Source: Agaricus subrufescens
Lineage: Eukaryota > Basidiomycota > Agaricomycetes > Agaricales > Agaricaceae
Assembly (NCBI GenBank): GCA_029945375.1
Contig: CM057064.1
Coordinates: 2,046,001 to 2,110,000 of the forward strand
DNA length: 64,000 nt
Reading direction: 5' to 3'
Shown here: piece after piece, positions 26,678 through 37,049 of the stretch
Numbering within the stretch: the stretch's first letter is position 1
How the letters are laid out: the number at the start of each line of letters is the position of its first letter
Translations under genes and position numbers: made by a program
The notes under the pieces: generated by a model
The model's database searches: none
Seen by the model: only the letters and a program-made list of their open reading frames with translations
Told to the model about the DNA's origin: nothing

Positions 26678-28162
26678 TTATTCATCTCTCTTCCGCTTCT
26701 TCTTTTTCTTCGGCTCCGAGTGAAGTTCTTCGCCATGCTTCACCGAAGAGGAGGTCGATTTTGTTGCAATGTCGTTATATTCCTCGCTGCCAGCACTGAT
26801 GGCCTGAGGTACAGCCGCCGCCGCCGCCGCCGCCAGTTTTTCCGCTTCCTTGCACTCGCCTCCGTGTCTTCGTTCTCGATGCCTTTTTTCTTTGGCTCCA
26901 GGTATGACAGACTTGTCGTCCTTCACCTTTCGCCCTTTTTTTCCACCGGTCCCGCCGCTGAGATTGTCTAGATCTATATTTGTAGAGACTTCAGCTTGTG
27001 TTTGTGACGGACCTTCTTTTGATGGACCTTCTTTTGAGCGGGTACTTTGTGGCGAGGGGGATTCGTCGGCGACGGGTACTTTTCGGGATTTATCCTTCTT
27101 AGATTTCTTTTCCCGCCTTTTTTCCTCAGTCAGACCCTCCTTCTCATCCTGTCTCCTTTTCTTCTTCTCTTTCTTTTCTTCTTTTTCTTTCTTCTTCTCC
27201 CCTCTGTCCTTCTTTCTTCTGCCTCCCTTCTCTTCCTTCTCCTGCCTCTTAACCTCAACCTCATCATCATCGTCGCCGCGTTTCCTCTTCTTCTTTTTGT
27301 GCTCCTCACCCTTTGCTTTCTCTAGAAGTTTATTCGAGGGTATCCCAGCTTCACTAGCACCCGTTAACTTGGATTTAGCGATAGCCATTGGCGTTCTACC
27401 ACCACTCTTTCCCGTCTCGTTGAGGTTTGAGTTCCAGCCTGAATCATCATCGCCGATTCGCGTTTTATGTTTTCCATTCGGATGAGAGCCAGATAGGTCG
27501 TCATGACAAGACTCCGAGGAATCAGATTCAGGACCAAGGACAGGACCGCGAAAGAATCGGGCATATAGCATTCGTTTCGCGGATTCCTTTTTAGCTGCTA
27601 CAAGTAGATTTGAGGTTGAAGATACCAGGGAATTGGGTACTGTTGCGGTAGTAGGCGTGTTTAGTCCCAAATTGGAGGAGGAAGGAGCAGGTGTAGCAAG
27701 GGCAGATGATCCAAGTTTGGGAGGCTTGTTTGAAAGTATACCGGTGGTTGTAAGATCTAAGGAAGCTTGTCTTGGTGTGGACTCTGAATCCTATACCATA
27801 GGTGAACAAGAGCAAGAATAACAGGTGAGCCCAAGGCCAATGATAGACTAGGAAAATATGCATCTCACAGACTCGTCGTCATCATCTTTATAAAGTTTAA
27901 CTTGGATCGTTTTCGCCGCTACAGAGAATACACTATAAAGCGAGAAGCCGGGGGGAAATCACTCAGTCGCGCGACTTTCAGAAAGGAAGGGAGAACTGAA
28001 CTGATCCCAGAAGGGAAACGCTTCGTCCCTATCCTTGCCTAAGCCTGCAAGGGTACGTTTTTGTGGGATTGCGAGAGGACGAATGATAGAGTCTTGACGA
28101 AGACCTGTTCCATGACCCGACCAGCCTTGCGAGACGAGGTAGGAATGCCCGTCTAGCGGCAT
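26678..28162 (-). CDS. G-patch domain protein with Lys/Glu-rich nucleolar-type tail
   Basis: Three exons, 28002-28162, 27869-27932 and 26678-27790, giving 445 aa in frame. The N terminus MPLDGHSYLVSQGWSGHGTG continues LRQDSIIRPLAIPQKRTLAG, LGKDRDEAFPFWDH and VFSVAAKTIQVKL, a G-patch motif (G-W-x-G-x-G-x-G-L) as in fungal GPATCH4/PinX1-like proteins that work with RNA helicases in ribosome biogenesis. The middle has AKKESAKRMLYARFFRGPVL. The rest is extremely Lys/Glu/Arg-rich, ending EPKKKKKRKRDE, likely nucleolar. The first donor (GTTCAG) is non-canonical in context, but the join restores WDHVFS. Exon 3 lies inside duplication unit 2; exons 1-2 lie beyond it. This is the only complete copy; two broken remnants are in the window. 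SDR2 ends 111 bp upstream on the same strand. Confidence 0.75.
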
Positions 28163-28273
28163 TGCCGTGGTCGTTCTTTTTAATGATTGTATTTGACATT
28201 GTTATGATCGCCACTCTCAATCACTCGCTCAATTAGATTCGCGATATTGAAGTACCAACCCAGCTAACTATCG

Positions 28274-29614
28274 TCAATCCTTGACCTGCTCCTCCAGCCA
28301 GGTCCACAATCCCTTTCCGAGTTGCACATCATCAGTGTCCGGGCGAGCTTTCCCTAATCTTGCCCAAGGTATCAAGAACTGCAAGGGTTGAAATAGTTCA
28401 TATTATGCGGAGATTATAAAAATGATCACACTACCTTGCCACCATAACTCTTTGCCTCGTCAGACGTAGCAGCATATAGCTGTGTGAGAGTTCCGAAATC
28501 CGTTGAGTAGAGCACTTTACTCGCCAGAGGCATCTTGACATAACGGTAAAGTTCTGTATTAATAGCACCTGGAAATAGGTAAGCAAATCCACAGGCTACG
28601 ATGACAATGTGGGCCAACCTGGATTGAGGGAAACTGAAACCAGGCCTTGGTCGGCATATCTTCTGTGGAATTCATTGGCGACGATCACATTGCCCTAGAA
28701 AAGCAATATTTGTATTTGAAGGGCCTATTATAGAACTCATTCACTTACAAATTTGCTCTGGCAGTAAAACTCTTGGCTAGAATGTTTGTTTCTTGCTGGT
28801 CCATCCTTGAAGCTGGCAAAATCTAAAGGTTGGGCTTTGGCCACGTAGTGCCCAGCTGAGGAGACGTGTACGACCCGCACTACACTCCCGGGTGGTGAGC
28901 GTTTGACAGTCTCAAGCATGGTCGGTAACAAGAGTTTCGTGAAGTACCAATGGCCTATCCTATCAGTCAATTTCCGACCAGGTCTCAAGTCAAGTCAATT
29001 AGTTACCTGTAACGTTAGTATGAAACTGAAGATCATAACCTTCTGCTAGCTGAGAATGGGGAGGACGCATGACAGCGCTGTTCAAACAAAAATACAGGTT
29101 AGTCTCCGATGGAGAGGTTGAGTGAACGGGCTAACGCATTGTTTATCAAAATGTGCAGTTCCGTCTCTTGGCTATCACAGGTCAGTCATACATAGTCATA
29201 ACGCTTAACGAGGATAAGGTTACTCACCTCGTGAACAGCGTAGCTGCTTCCTTCACACTCTTCAAACTAGCCAAATCGAGCGGAAGAAACAACGCCTTTT
29301 TCCCAGTAATCCCCTCCAATTCCACAATCGTATTATCCGCTCGTTCTTTGCTCCGACACGCAATATACACCTTGGCATTACGAACTAGCAAAGCCTTACA
29401 ATCACCTTCAATAAACGACTCCAGATGAACAAAAAAAGAAACAATTTACTTTAGCCGTCGCCTTTCCAATACCAGTGTTTGCTCCAGTGACAATGATGAC
29501 CTTCCCCGTCAAATCAGGTATATCATCGGCCGACCATGTCGGACGTGGAACGAAGAAACTCTGCCTGAGGAGAGACCAGATATCCCAAGCGCGCAGATCA
29601 GCCCAAAAGCCCAT
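28274..29614 (-). CDS. Short-chain dehydrogenase SDR2 (apparently intact)
   Basis: Multi-exon NAD(P)-dependent SDR, retinol-dehydrogenase-like; substrate unknown. Start [20 protein letters not shown] (ATG 29,612-29,614; the frame continues upstream but without ATG). The Rossmann site is [18 protein letters not shown]. Then [37 protein letters not shown] across a join, [30 protein letters not shown], the catalytic Tyr-x-x-x-Lys as FYCQSKF, and [14 protein letters not shown]. The C terminus is [17 protein letters not shown] to EEQVKD. All classical catalytic elements (Asn of NNA, Ser of VSS, Tyr and Lys) are present. Paralogue of SDR1 and SDR3. Confidence 0.85.
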
Positions 29615-29959
29615 TGACGAGGAAATCGGCGGATAGGTGGCCTTTGGGATTAAGAACACACGGGAGTTGCCTGAGCAATTTATAGGTTCGTGATACTGTC
29701 ATAACGACACATGTCACTTTGTACTAGTCTCTTCATTTCTGTAAGTGTCGGTGGGAATAATTAGATCTGCCAAACGAAGAGAGAAAACCATTCCCAGGCT
29801 TTGAGTGTGATATCGCCAAATGTACTCAGTAGTCAGAGTGATGTGTGAGTACCGTGAGGGGTCCTGTTCAGCCTACATGCCCCATGGGCCTCTCTGAAGG
29901 ACGGCGACCAGGGTTGCGGAAATCACCAGTAGTGAGCTTCTAGACTTTCGAAGCCCAAC

Positions 29960-30155
29960 CAGATATCACAGCCGGCAAAGAGGTAGTTTTACAGGATCGA
30001 GAGAGGGCAAACGATAGAAACTTGATGAAACCCGTTTTCCATGACCTTGCCAGCTTTGCAAGACGAAGGTGAAAAGATGCATATATGGTAGTATGATCGA
30101 CGCGATTGTTTCTTTTTTGATTTCCGAATTTGGCATTATAATTTATAATGATCCG
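29960..30155 (-). pseudogene. G-patch gene remnant (5' exon only)
   Basis: On the minus strand this aligns base by base, with many changes, to exon 1 of the G-patch gene and its upstream flank (28,040-28,210). Shared blocks include the positions of CTTGCAAAGCTGGCAAGGTC against CTCGCAAGGCTGGTCGGGTC and CATGGAAAACGGGTTTC against CATGGAACAGGTCTTC. The G-patch frame is destroyed and no later exons follow. It sits between SDR2's start and the inverted F-box unit, so it is the complementary half of what remains in unit 1. Confidence 0.6.
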
Positions 30156-30190
30156 AGTATTCAAATGATGGAAGACAATGCTACGAAATA

Positions 30191-30220
30191 AATAAAAACC
30201 CATATTCAAACACGAGCCTA
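30191..30220 (+). repeat. 30-bp direct repeat, left flank of inverted F-box unit
   Basis: Starts aataaaaacccatattc and ends cacgagccta. It matches 33,672-33,701 at 28 of 30 positions in the same orientation. The right-hand copy lies just past the SDR3 stop codon, in its 3' flank, so this left copy is a displaced piece of an SDR 3' flank. Confidence 0.7.
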
Positions 30221-30399
30221 TGCTACTTTAAACCTTTCTTGCTCCCAGATTGGTTACAACTCATCCTTGGTGCATAACAATTTCTCCATCCCATGTTCTT
30301 GTTCCATGCGTCATAAATTTCTGTATAGTCAACGACAAACAGTCAATGTAAGTGGTATGGTTTGTTGCCCATTCAGTATCGGACGACGACAACGCATAA

Positions 30400-31969
30400 T
30401 CAGGGCCCTTGTGTCGGCGAGGCAACTGAGGCCTGGAACGGGACAATTAAGCCGGTACTGAACTTCTCTATCGCTGCCCGAGCAAACTTTTGACACCAAT
30501 TGTCAAATTCACCGTCTTGAATAGTATAACGAAATTCTCCCTCTTGAAGCGGTGGGTGATGTAGGCGTGTAGTACGGAACATCAAATATTGCAAACGCGG
30601 AAGTTTTGTGGCAGTTTCCAGCCATGCTCGCTTCATACCTTCAGAAACAAGACGAAGGGAATAACATATACTACCACTCACCAACACCTTGTCTGTGCGA
30701 ACAGTAGGTCCAACTGCCACCTTGACATAACAACCAAGCGATGTCAGTTGCTGACATTTTTGGATATGTTCAAGATCATGCAAGGCAATTTCTCTTGTCC
30801 ATAGAGTTTCGACAGACCACCCTAGGTGCAACCTCTGTAATGTGGCACTGTGGCACGGAAGCACGGAAGCGAAGAAGCGGTGAATGCCTTCAGGAGTGTC
30901 AGCGTCAGGATACCGCGATCGAAAACTCAGGTACTGCAGGCCACAATATGATGAAAGATAGTTGAGGACGCCGGTCGGATGGGTAGTGTCGATGCTGAGC
31001 TCGTCGAGATAAATAGAATTGTTGAGTAGCAGTTGGCAGATTTCTCCATTTTGTTGGGGTGGATCGGCATGGCGGTTGAACATCAATCGCAGTATCTTGA
31101 GACGAGATAGATGACGTAAATAAATGCGAAAGTCATCTGCAGAAACACAAAGGCCAGTCACGTCCAGCAGCCTGAGCTTGAGACACGCGGTAGACGGTAA
31201 ATCGGCGAGAAGATGTGCCAGTAAAGGGGCGTCGGGAGGGTGGTAAGGGCGTGGGATGCAGAACGTGAAACATTCTAATTCTGGACATCGCCCGAGTAGA
31301 TCTGCGACATCACTGACGAAAGACTGAGAGACGCTCGCCCTATGTTGCCACTCTATTGAAAGAGAAGACAAATTTGAAAATGCCTTGAAATTGAATCCAG
31401 GAAATGGATCAGCATATGGAATGCGAATTTCTAACTCTTTAAAGTATGGGAGAGATGCACAGCAGTTGAATGCCTCCATCACCAGATTCGACACTGGTGG
31501 TTCGCGTGGATAATACGACCACCTAATTCAATTCATACCAGCTAGTGTAACATTCGAGATGACACTCACATCAAGGATTGCAAGTTGGTCAGGGTTGGGA
31601 CAAACATATTCAGTAGCCGCAGCCATGGGGGCACACAAGAATCATTGGATTCATTGCTGCCGTAGGCCCTAATAAAGATCTTCTTCGTACAACGACTGAA
31701 GACCAACTCTTTCCCGCGGCTCAAACGCTCTGCGAGGAATGCAAAATGCCGTAGTTTGTATTCGTCTGGCCGAAGGGAGCGCAGATTTTCGAACATGATA
31801 GGTGAAATGCAATGATTGATGCGTTTCGCCACAAGACGCATTGCACGTCGATCATTGCGAACCTGTTCACCTTGAGCTCGACAAACAACACGGGAAGTAG
31901 GCCTCTCACCGTCAATTTCGCTATATGTAAGATCAATTCATCCGGAAGATCAAGGAACGTGGCACCCAT
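30400..31969 (-). CDS. F-box protein, family 2, copy C (inverted)
   Basis: Exons 31910-31969, 31570-31862 and 30400-31522, with two 47-nt introns, giving 491 aa. N terminus MGATFLDLPDELILHIAKLT then VRNDRRAMRLVAKRINHCIS, the F-box. The leucine-rich region matches copies A and B (FKELEIRIPYADPFPGFNF; CLKLRLLDVTGLCVSADDF; LQRLHLGWSVETLW). Reads through without the 1-nt shift seen in copy B. Likely an SCF substrate receptor, target unknown. Shares its upstream spacer with family 1 copy C. Confidence 0.8.
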
Positions 31970-32152
31970 GTCCGGCTTGACTGACAGATTTGCGTAATAT
32001 ATCAGGGAAGAGGCTGATCGTGATAATGACTTAATCCAATTCAGGCAAAGCACAAATTCATCGGCACATGTTTAATTCACTTTTCATATCAAAAAGAATT
32101 CTCACCTCGCACCTGCAGCCATAAAAGCCGAGCATTTTCGCGCAAAACGTCA
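31970..32152. promoter_or_regulatory. Shared divergent promoter of F-box pair C
   Basis: 183 bp between the opposed starts, the inverted counterpart of the spacers at 17,678-17,862 and 24,098-24,280. Slightly more diverged, and the T-tract is shorter. Confidence 0.6.
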
Positions 32153-33473
32153 ATGCCTCTATTCTCCCTCCCTATGATGCGACTCCCTGTCGAGTTACTG
32201 GACAACATCGCTGATCTTGCCATTACTCTCGGTACAGCCGGCATCAAAGATGTCACACTCATCTGTCCTCGCTGGAGGCGTCGCTACCAAGGCAAGCTTT
32301 ACAAGACTGTCAAGCTCGATCCTTTCAGCAATAAGATTCCTGACTTGAGTCACCCGGACTATGAACACTTGATTCCTTACATAGAGGAACTCCGTGTCGT
32401 CCACCGGTCAGATACCTCTACCCCACCCAACTACGAGCGCGATGTTACGGAGCGCTTTACGAACTTCCTCCTCCATGCTCAGTATGCTACATCGTTGCTA
32501 CTCTGTGACACGCGTATTCGATGGGAATACATGTCCAATCGGACTGTTGATGCATTTTGCACTGTTTTCCGGCGCAACTCGTTCTGCTCACTGGAAATCT
32601 CCATGAACAGGCCCGTTCCATCCTGGGTGCTTCTACATGGCGTGTGCGTTGCATCTGACCTCACGGTCCGTTGTATTTGGCCCATCATTGCGCCACTGGG
32701 ATCTGTGGATCTTGCTTCCTACCAGTGTTCGCTAACACGCCTGGTATTGTTTGAAGAGACTTCGATTCGGCAAGTGACCGTGTTCTGTCAGGAACATCAG
32801 GCCCTAGCAAATGAGCTCCTTCGACACGTTGTCGAACTTGTCTTAGACTGCAAATATCCATTGGTGCAGGGGGACGCTCCATATCCTCGAGTGTTCCTTT
32901 CCTTCTTGGCCCCCCAACTGAAGGTCCTTGATCTCCGTATCAGATATAAAGGTAAGGCATCATCTCCTGCAAACTCCCACCGCTAACAAGCATGCTCTAG
33001 TTGTACCACCATCCTTCGTATCGGCGGTTGAACGCATGGAAGCCCTACAACACCTATCTATCTATCTCGATGGCCCACTGGCATCTTCGGCCGGCAGGAT
33101 TAACACCATGAAGTCTATTGGGAAATATATGGAATTACTGCTCTCTGCTGTACCATGCCCTTCGCCAGTCAAATCAATTTCCCTGAAAATCAATGATCGG
33201 AAAGGACTGAAATCTGGTGTCGACGTTTATCAGGACAGATTTCATGATTTATTCCATCAAATCTATGAACAAGTGTGTTACGCCGATCAAATGCCTTGTT
33301 TGGCCTCAGCCGACCTTCTCATGAATGTCAACGATGTCCATCTTATGGGAACCTTGGAAGACCGTCAAGAGATGCCATTCGAGGATAGGACCAAAAAGCT
33401 CTGTGGATATCTTCAGGTGAACATTGTACCGCCGGTCGATTTTGGTGTCTCGGCGGCTTCACACGTGAGTTGA
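32153..33473 (+). CDS. F-box protein, family 1, copy C (inverted)
   Basis: Exons 32153-32951 and 33001-33473 with a 49-nt intron, giving 423 aa. N terminus MPLFSLPMMRLPVELLDNIA, then DVTLICPRWRRRYQGKLY, the same F-box as copies A and B. Further conserved segments are VVELVLDCKYPLVQGD, LKVLDLRIRYK and LQHLSIYLDGPLASS. ATG immediately precedes the conserved block. Intact frame and splice sites. Target unknown. Confidence 0.8.
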
Positions 33474-33671
33474 TGTCGAAATAGAAGTTGGTACCTTTAA
33501 ACAAACGTCCCCGAGTACAATGGAGGTTAGGGCTTGATAGAAGTACTACCAGTATGATAAAGATGGCGTTGACATGCTAAAAACGTCTCTGATGTAGGGT
33601 GACTAAATGATAGATAAATATATGATGTCCGTCTTTACATTTTGCTTCAATCGGTATCCAGATCATGTACG

Positions 33672-33701
33672 AATAAAGACCCATATTCAGACACGAGCCT
33701 A
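33672..33701 (+). repeat. 30-bp direct repeat, right flank of inverted F-box unit
   Basis: Starts aataaagacccatattc, 28 of 30 identical to 30,191-30,220. Lies between the end of the inverted F-box unit and the SDR3 stop codon. Confidence 0.7.
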
Positions 33702-33724
33702 GGTGCAACAAGTCAACCAAAAGT

Positions 33725-35171
33725 TCAGATATCCTTGACCTGCTCGTCCAACCAATTCCACAGCTCTCTTCCAAGTTCCAAATTATCAGTATCAGGACGA
33801 GCCTTCCCCACTCTTGCCCAAGGTATCAAGAACTAAAAAAAAACCAAAATCATCCACGTCAAACCACAAGAAAAGAGAAACAGACGACACGATACCTTGC
33901 CACCATAATTCTTCGCCTCTTCAGAGGTAGCAGCATACAACTGCGTGAGAACTCCGGTCTCTGCTGGATAAAGCATCAAACTCAATAGAGGAAAATTGAA
34001 ATTGCGGTGAAGTTCTGTTTTAATGTTGCCTGAAACAATAGAGTGAAGAAAAAGAAAAGAAGGTTAGCAGTAAGTGAAAGGGAAAAAAGATTAAAACAAA
34101 CCTGGATTAAGAGAAATCGAAACTAAACCCTGATCACTATATCTCCTATGAAATTCATTCGCCACAATTATATTACCCTAAGAAAATACGAATTATAGAA
34201 CTGAGATTGGTGGGCTGTAATCCCATTTACTCACGAATTTGCTTTGGATGTAAAGATCTTGATTAGAATATTTGTTTCTTATCGGTCCATCCTTGAAACT
34301 AGCGAAATCTAAAGGTTGAGCTTTGGCTGTATAATGACCAGCTGAGGAAACGTGTACGACGCGTACTACGCTCCCGGGTGATGAGCGTTTGACAGTCTCG
34401 AGCATGGTCGGTAACAAGAGTTTCGTGAAGTACCAATGTCCTAGGTTTATCGATCAATTTCTGACCGGTTAGAGAATTTAGTTGGCTACTTACCGGTAAC
34501 GTTGGTATGGAATTGGAGATCATAGCCTTCTGCCAGTTGAGAATGAGGAGGATGCATAAGACCACTGTTCATGCGAATTTAACAGTTTCAGGATGTGGAA
34601 AAGAAGGAAACAGACGCACGCATTGTTTATCAGAATATGCAACTCCTGCTCTAGGCTATTATCGGCGGTCTCGGTCATACATATACATCTCTGGAGCATT
34701 TGGCATGACACACTTCATAAATAACGTAGCCGCTTCCTTCACACTCTTCAAACTAGCCAGATCGAGAGGAAGGAACAACGCCTTCTTCCCAGTGATCCTT
34801 TCCAATTCCAAAATTACATTGTCCGCCCGTTCTTTACTCCGACAAGCGATATACACTTTGGCATTATGGGCTAACAGAGCCTTTTGAAAAAGCGAAAACA
34901 AATGTTAAGCGACGCAAAAGGGCCATAAATGAATAAATAAATAAAAATTGATTTACATACTTTAGCAGATTCCTTTCCGAGGCCTGAATTTCCTCCAGTG
35001 ACGATGACGACCTTCCCTGTCAGATCAGGTATATCATGAATTGACCATGTCGGACGTGGAATGAAGAAACTCTGCTTTAAGAGTGACCAGACGTCGAGAA
35101 CGCGTAAATCGGCTAAAAAGCGATTAGACGTCGAGAACGCGTAAATCGGCTAAAAAGCGATTAGACGACAT
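33725..35171 (-). pseudogene. Short-chain dehydrogenase SDR3, disabled by a 37-bp tandem duplication
   Basis: The body is a complete [94 protein letters not shown], catalytic LYIQSKF, SLNPGNIKTELHR and a C terminus ending LDEQVKDI. Exon joins parallel SDR2. The N terminus is broken. The ATG at 35,169-35,171 reads [15 protein letters not shown] and then hits TAA, because a 37-bp segment is present twice in perfect tandem (about 35,090-35,163). One copy would continue directly into [15 protein letters not shown] as in SDR2. No later in-frame ATG precedes the Rossmann motif. It could still be expressed from a non-AUG start, so 'recent pseudogene' is an inference. Confidence 0.75.
35090..35163. 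repeat. Perfect 37-bp tandem duplication
   Basis: Unit beginning acgtcgagaacgcgtaaatc and ending aaaaagcgattag, repeated twice with no mismatch. It lies in the first coding exon of SDR3. 37 is not a multiple of three. Confidence 0.95.
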
Positions 35172-35701
35172 CGAACAGAAGATTGTTCAAGATCGAGGGG
35201 GGTTGCTGTGAAATTGACCATGTAGTTCGTTCACCTTATAAGCATCTTTAAAAACGCCTGTCAAAAGCCTTCTATTAACCCGCTTATTGAAAGAGTTATC
35301 AAGATACTGCGGTTTCGAATATGCACATGATGATCTCCCACACTTAGGTAAAAAAAAACTTCGTAGACCGCAGCATTCGAAGCACAACACGGAGATCACC
35401 TTCACATTTGAAGCCAAATTTAAATTGGAGAGCGGTGCTGCGCAAGACGCGTAACGCTTCGGCACCCCGGTGTAATGGCAATCGTGTTCTCTGGATGCCA
35501 GATTGTTTGATTTGGTTGGTTGTTCGGCGCAAAGGCCACGCCGCGAGGTAAATGCAAGCAGATGTGAGCACCTTAAAGAGAGTACCCTTACGAGGTAGGT
35601 TGCTGCGGCCAGGGGTTCAGGCGACAAGCAACATGATCCAATGAAAATTTGATCTGGTTTTCGTAAATTTAGTCGTAGAACATCCATATTACATTGATAA
35701 A
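35172..35701. other. Intergenic region
   Basis: 530 bp between SDR3's start and the deoxyhypusine hydroxylase stop. No family signal in any frame and no repeats seen other than the SDR3 tandem duplication at its edge. Confidence 0.4.
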
Positions 35702-36965
35702 TCAAGCCTCGATCCCGTTCTTACTCAAAGCATAAGCATACTGAAAATCTCCAGAATTCTCGTACTATAGATCATTCATGAGAACTAGTTGTATGCTATC
35801 ATTTGAGATACACACGTACCTCCCACATGTCAATTGCAATTTGGCAACTTTCTCTTACAACTCTAGGAGCATCCTCCCTCGTCATCCATTCTTTTAGATG
35901 GGGTAGTACTTCGGGAGTAGCAATCCCACCAAGGGCTTCTGCAGCTTCGTGTCTCACCATATCTGATTCCTTTGTGTTTTGTAGCACTTTGAGGAGAGAG
36001 GGTATGGAGTGTGGGGAAAGCATTTGGCCGAAGATAAATGCAATTTCGTGTCTGGGCAAAGAAATTGGGGTTCTGGATTAACGTATGATGGGAGGAGAGC
36101 GACCTACTTGAACAAAGCACTATCATCCGAAAACCCTGTCGCTAACGCATCGACAGCGGCGGGTGTACCGATATTTCGTAAAGCAAACATTGCACGATAA
36201 CGTTGGAAAAGTGGTAATTTTATATCGGTCAGGTCTCTTTGGAGAGCGGTGATTTGATCAGGGGAGATAGACTCCGGTTTTGGTGCGCCAGAGAGGAGAC
36301 CAGAAGTCGCAGGGGCGGGATCGATTGATGTGTACAAGCTGTTGAGGATTCCTGGGTCAGAACTTTTCTGAAAGAAATTGGGCGAGAAAAGTCAAGACAT
36401 GCGGAGTAGTGGTATTAGATGAATCTTGGTGCTTTTGTCCTTCAGGAGAATTGTCCCACTCGATTTTTGATATGGCAATTTCACAAGTTTCGCGAACGCT
36501 CCGATTCGAGTCTGTTAGGAATTCTTTGAGGATGGGAAGAGATGCTGAAGAGGAGATGGCGCCCATGGCCTCTGCTGCCTTTGTACTTCATGAATGGGAA
36601 GGGTGGGGAGGAGGTTAGGGTATACGAACCTCGTGGCGGACCATTGGATCTTCCTTCGTATTACGGAGTACGGATTCGAGCGTAGGTAGTGCATCTGTAA
36701 GTTTCATCTGGCCAAGACAGTATGCCAGTTCGTGTTTGAGCAACGCAGAATCGTCTGCGAAACCTGGATAGAGTAAATTAGTAAACCGGATAATGAACTT
36801 GGTGTCAGGGTGGTCACCTTTGGAGATGATCTGCACAGCATCTGAGTTTTTGAGAGACTTGAGGGTGAAAAGTGCGCGGAATCTGTTGTGCAGAGGAGTG
36901 TCGCCAGATATGTTGAGGAGCGAGGCCTGGAGAGAGACGAGCTGGTCAGGGGAGACGGAGACCAT
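35702..36965 (-). CDS. LIA1: Deoxyhypusine hydroxylase
   Basis: Di-iron HEAT-repeat enzyme that hydroxylates deoxyhypusine on translation factor eIF5A, the last step of hypusine formation. Start [18 protein letters not shown] (36,963-36,965). The four His-Glu metal-binding motifs are all present in the two symmetric halves: [12 protein letters not shown] and [11 protein letters not shown], then [12 protein letters not shown] and [15 protein letters not shown] helices between them include [20 protein letters not shown] and [20 protein letters not shown]. The last intron separates IDMWE from [20 protein letters not shown]. It starts 84 bp from the divergent MRT4 gene. Confidence 0.95.
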
Positions 36966-37049
36966 GGCGGGAGAGAGATATGATCGCTTTGATCGCAAAA
37001 AATATGTATTGCCTTTTTTGTCGGGCCCAATCTCTTCCTCCGCTTCACA
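36966..37049. promoter_or_regulatory. 84-bp divergent promoter (LIA1 / MRT4)
   Basis: Only 84 bp separate the two start codons of the eIF5A-modifying enzyme and the 60S assembly factor. The spacer must hold both 5' leaders and the control elements. It contains an A-tract and a T-tract. Co-regulation of two translation-related genes is inferred from geometry. Confidence 0.6.

Larger units (their letters stand above)
21697..27790. repeat. Segmental duplication unit 2 (tandem)
   Basis: Second direct copy of the unit 1 block, containing F-box pair B and the 3' part of the complete G-patch gene. Relative to unit 1 it carries an extra segment of about 470 bp at roughly 22,063-22,530 and lacks the 370-bp segment in the G-patch 3' end. 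Confidence 0.85.
30243..33655 (-). repeat. Segmental duplication unit 3 (inverted, F-box pair only)
   Basis: About 3.4 kb matching roughly 16,165-19,585 of unit 1 in reverse orientation. It contains F-box pair C but no G-patch 3' part and no small-protein segment. One end coincides with the CTCCCAGATTGGTTACAACT match to 19,570-19,590. The other coincides with GTCCGTCTTTACATTTTGCT, matched at about 16,180. It is bracketed by a 30-bp direct repeat. Confidence 0.85.

Noticed and set aside
26850..27485. Long hydrophobic plus-strand open frame rich in Phe/Leu/Ser
   Set aside because: It is the antisense shadow of the Lys/Glu-rich exon of the G-patch gene; AAG/GAG codons read backwards give TTC/CTC runs.
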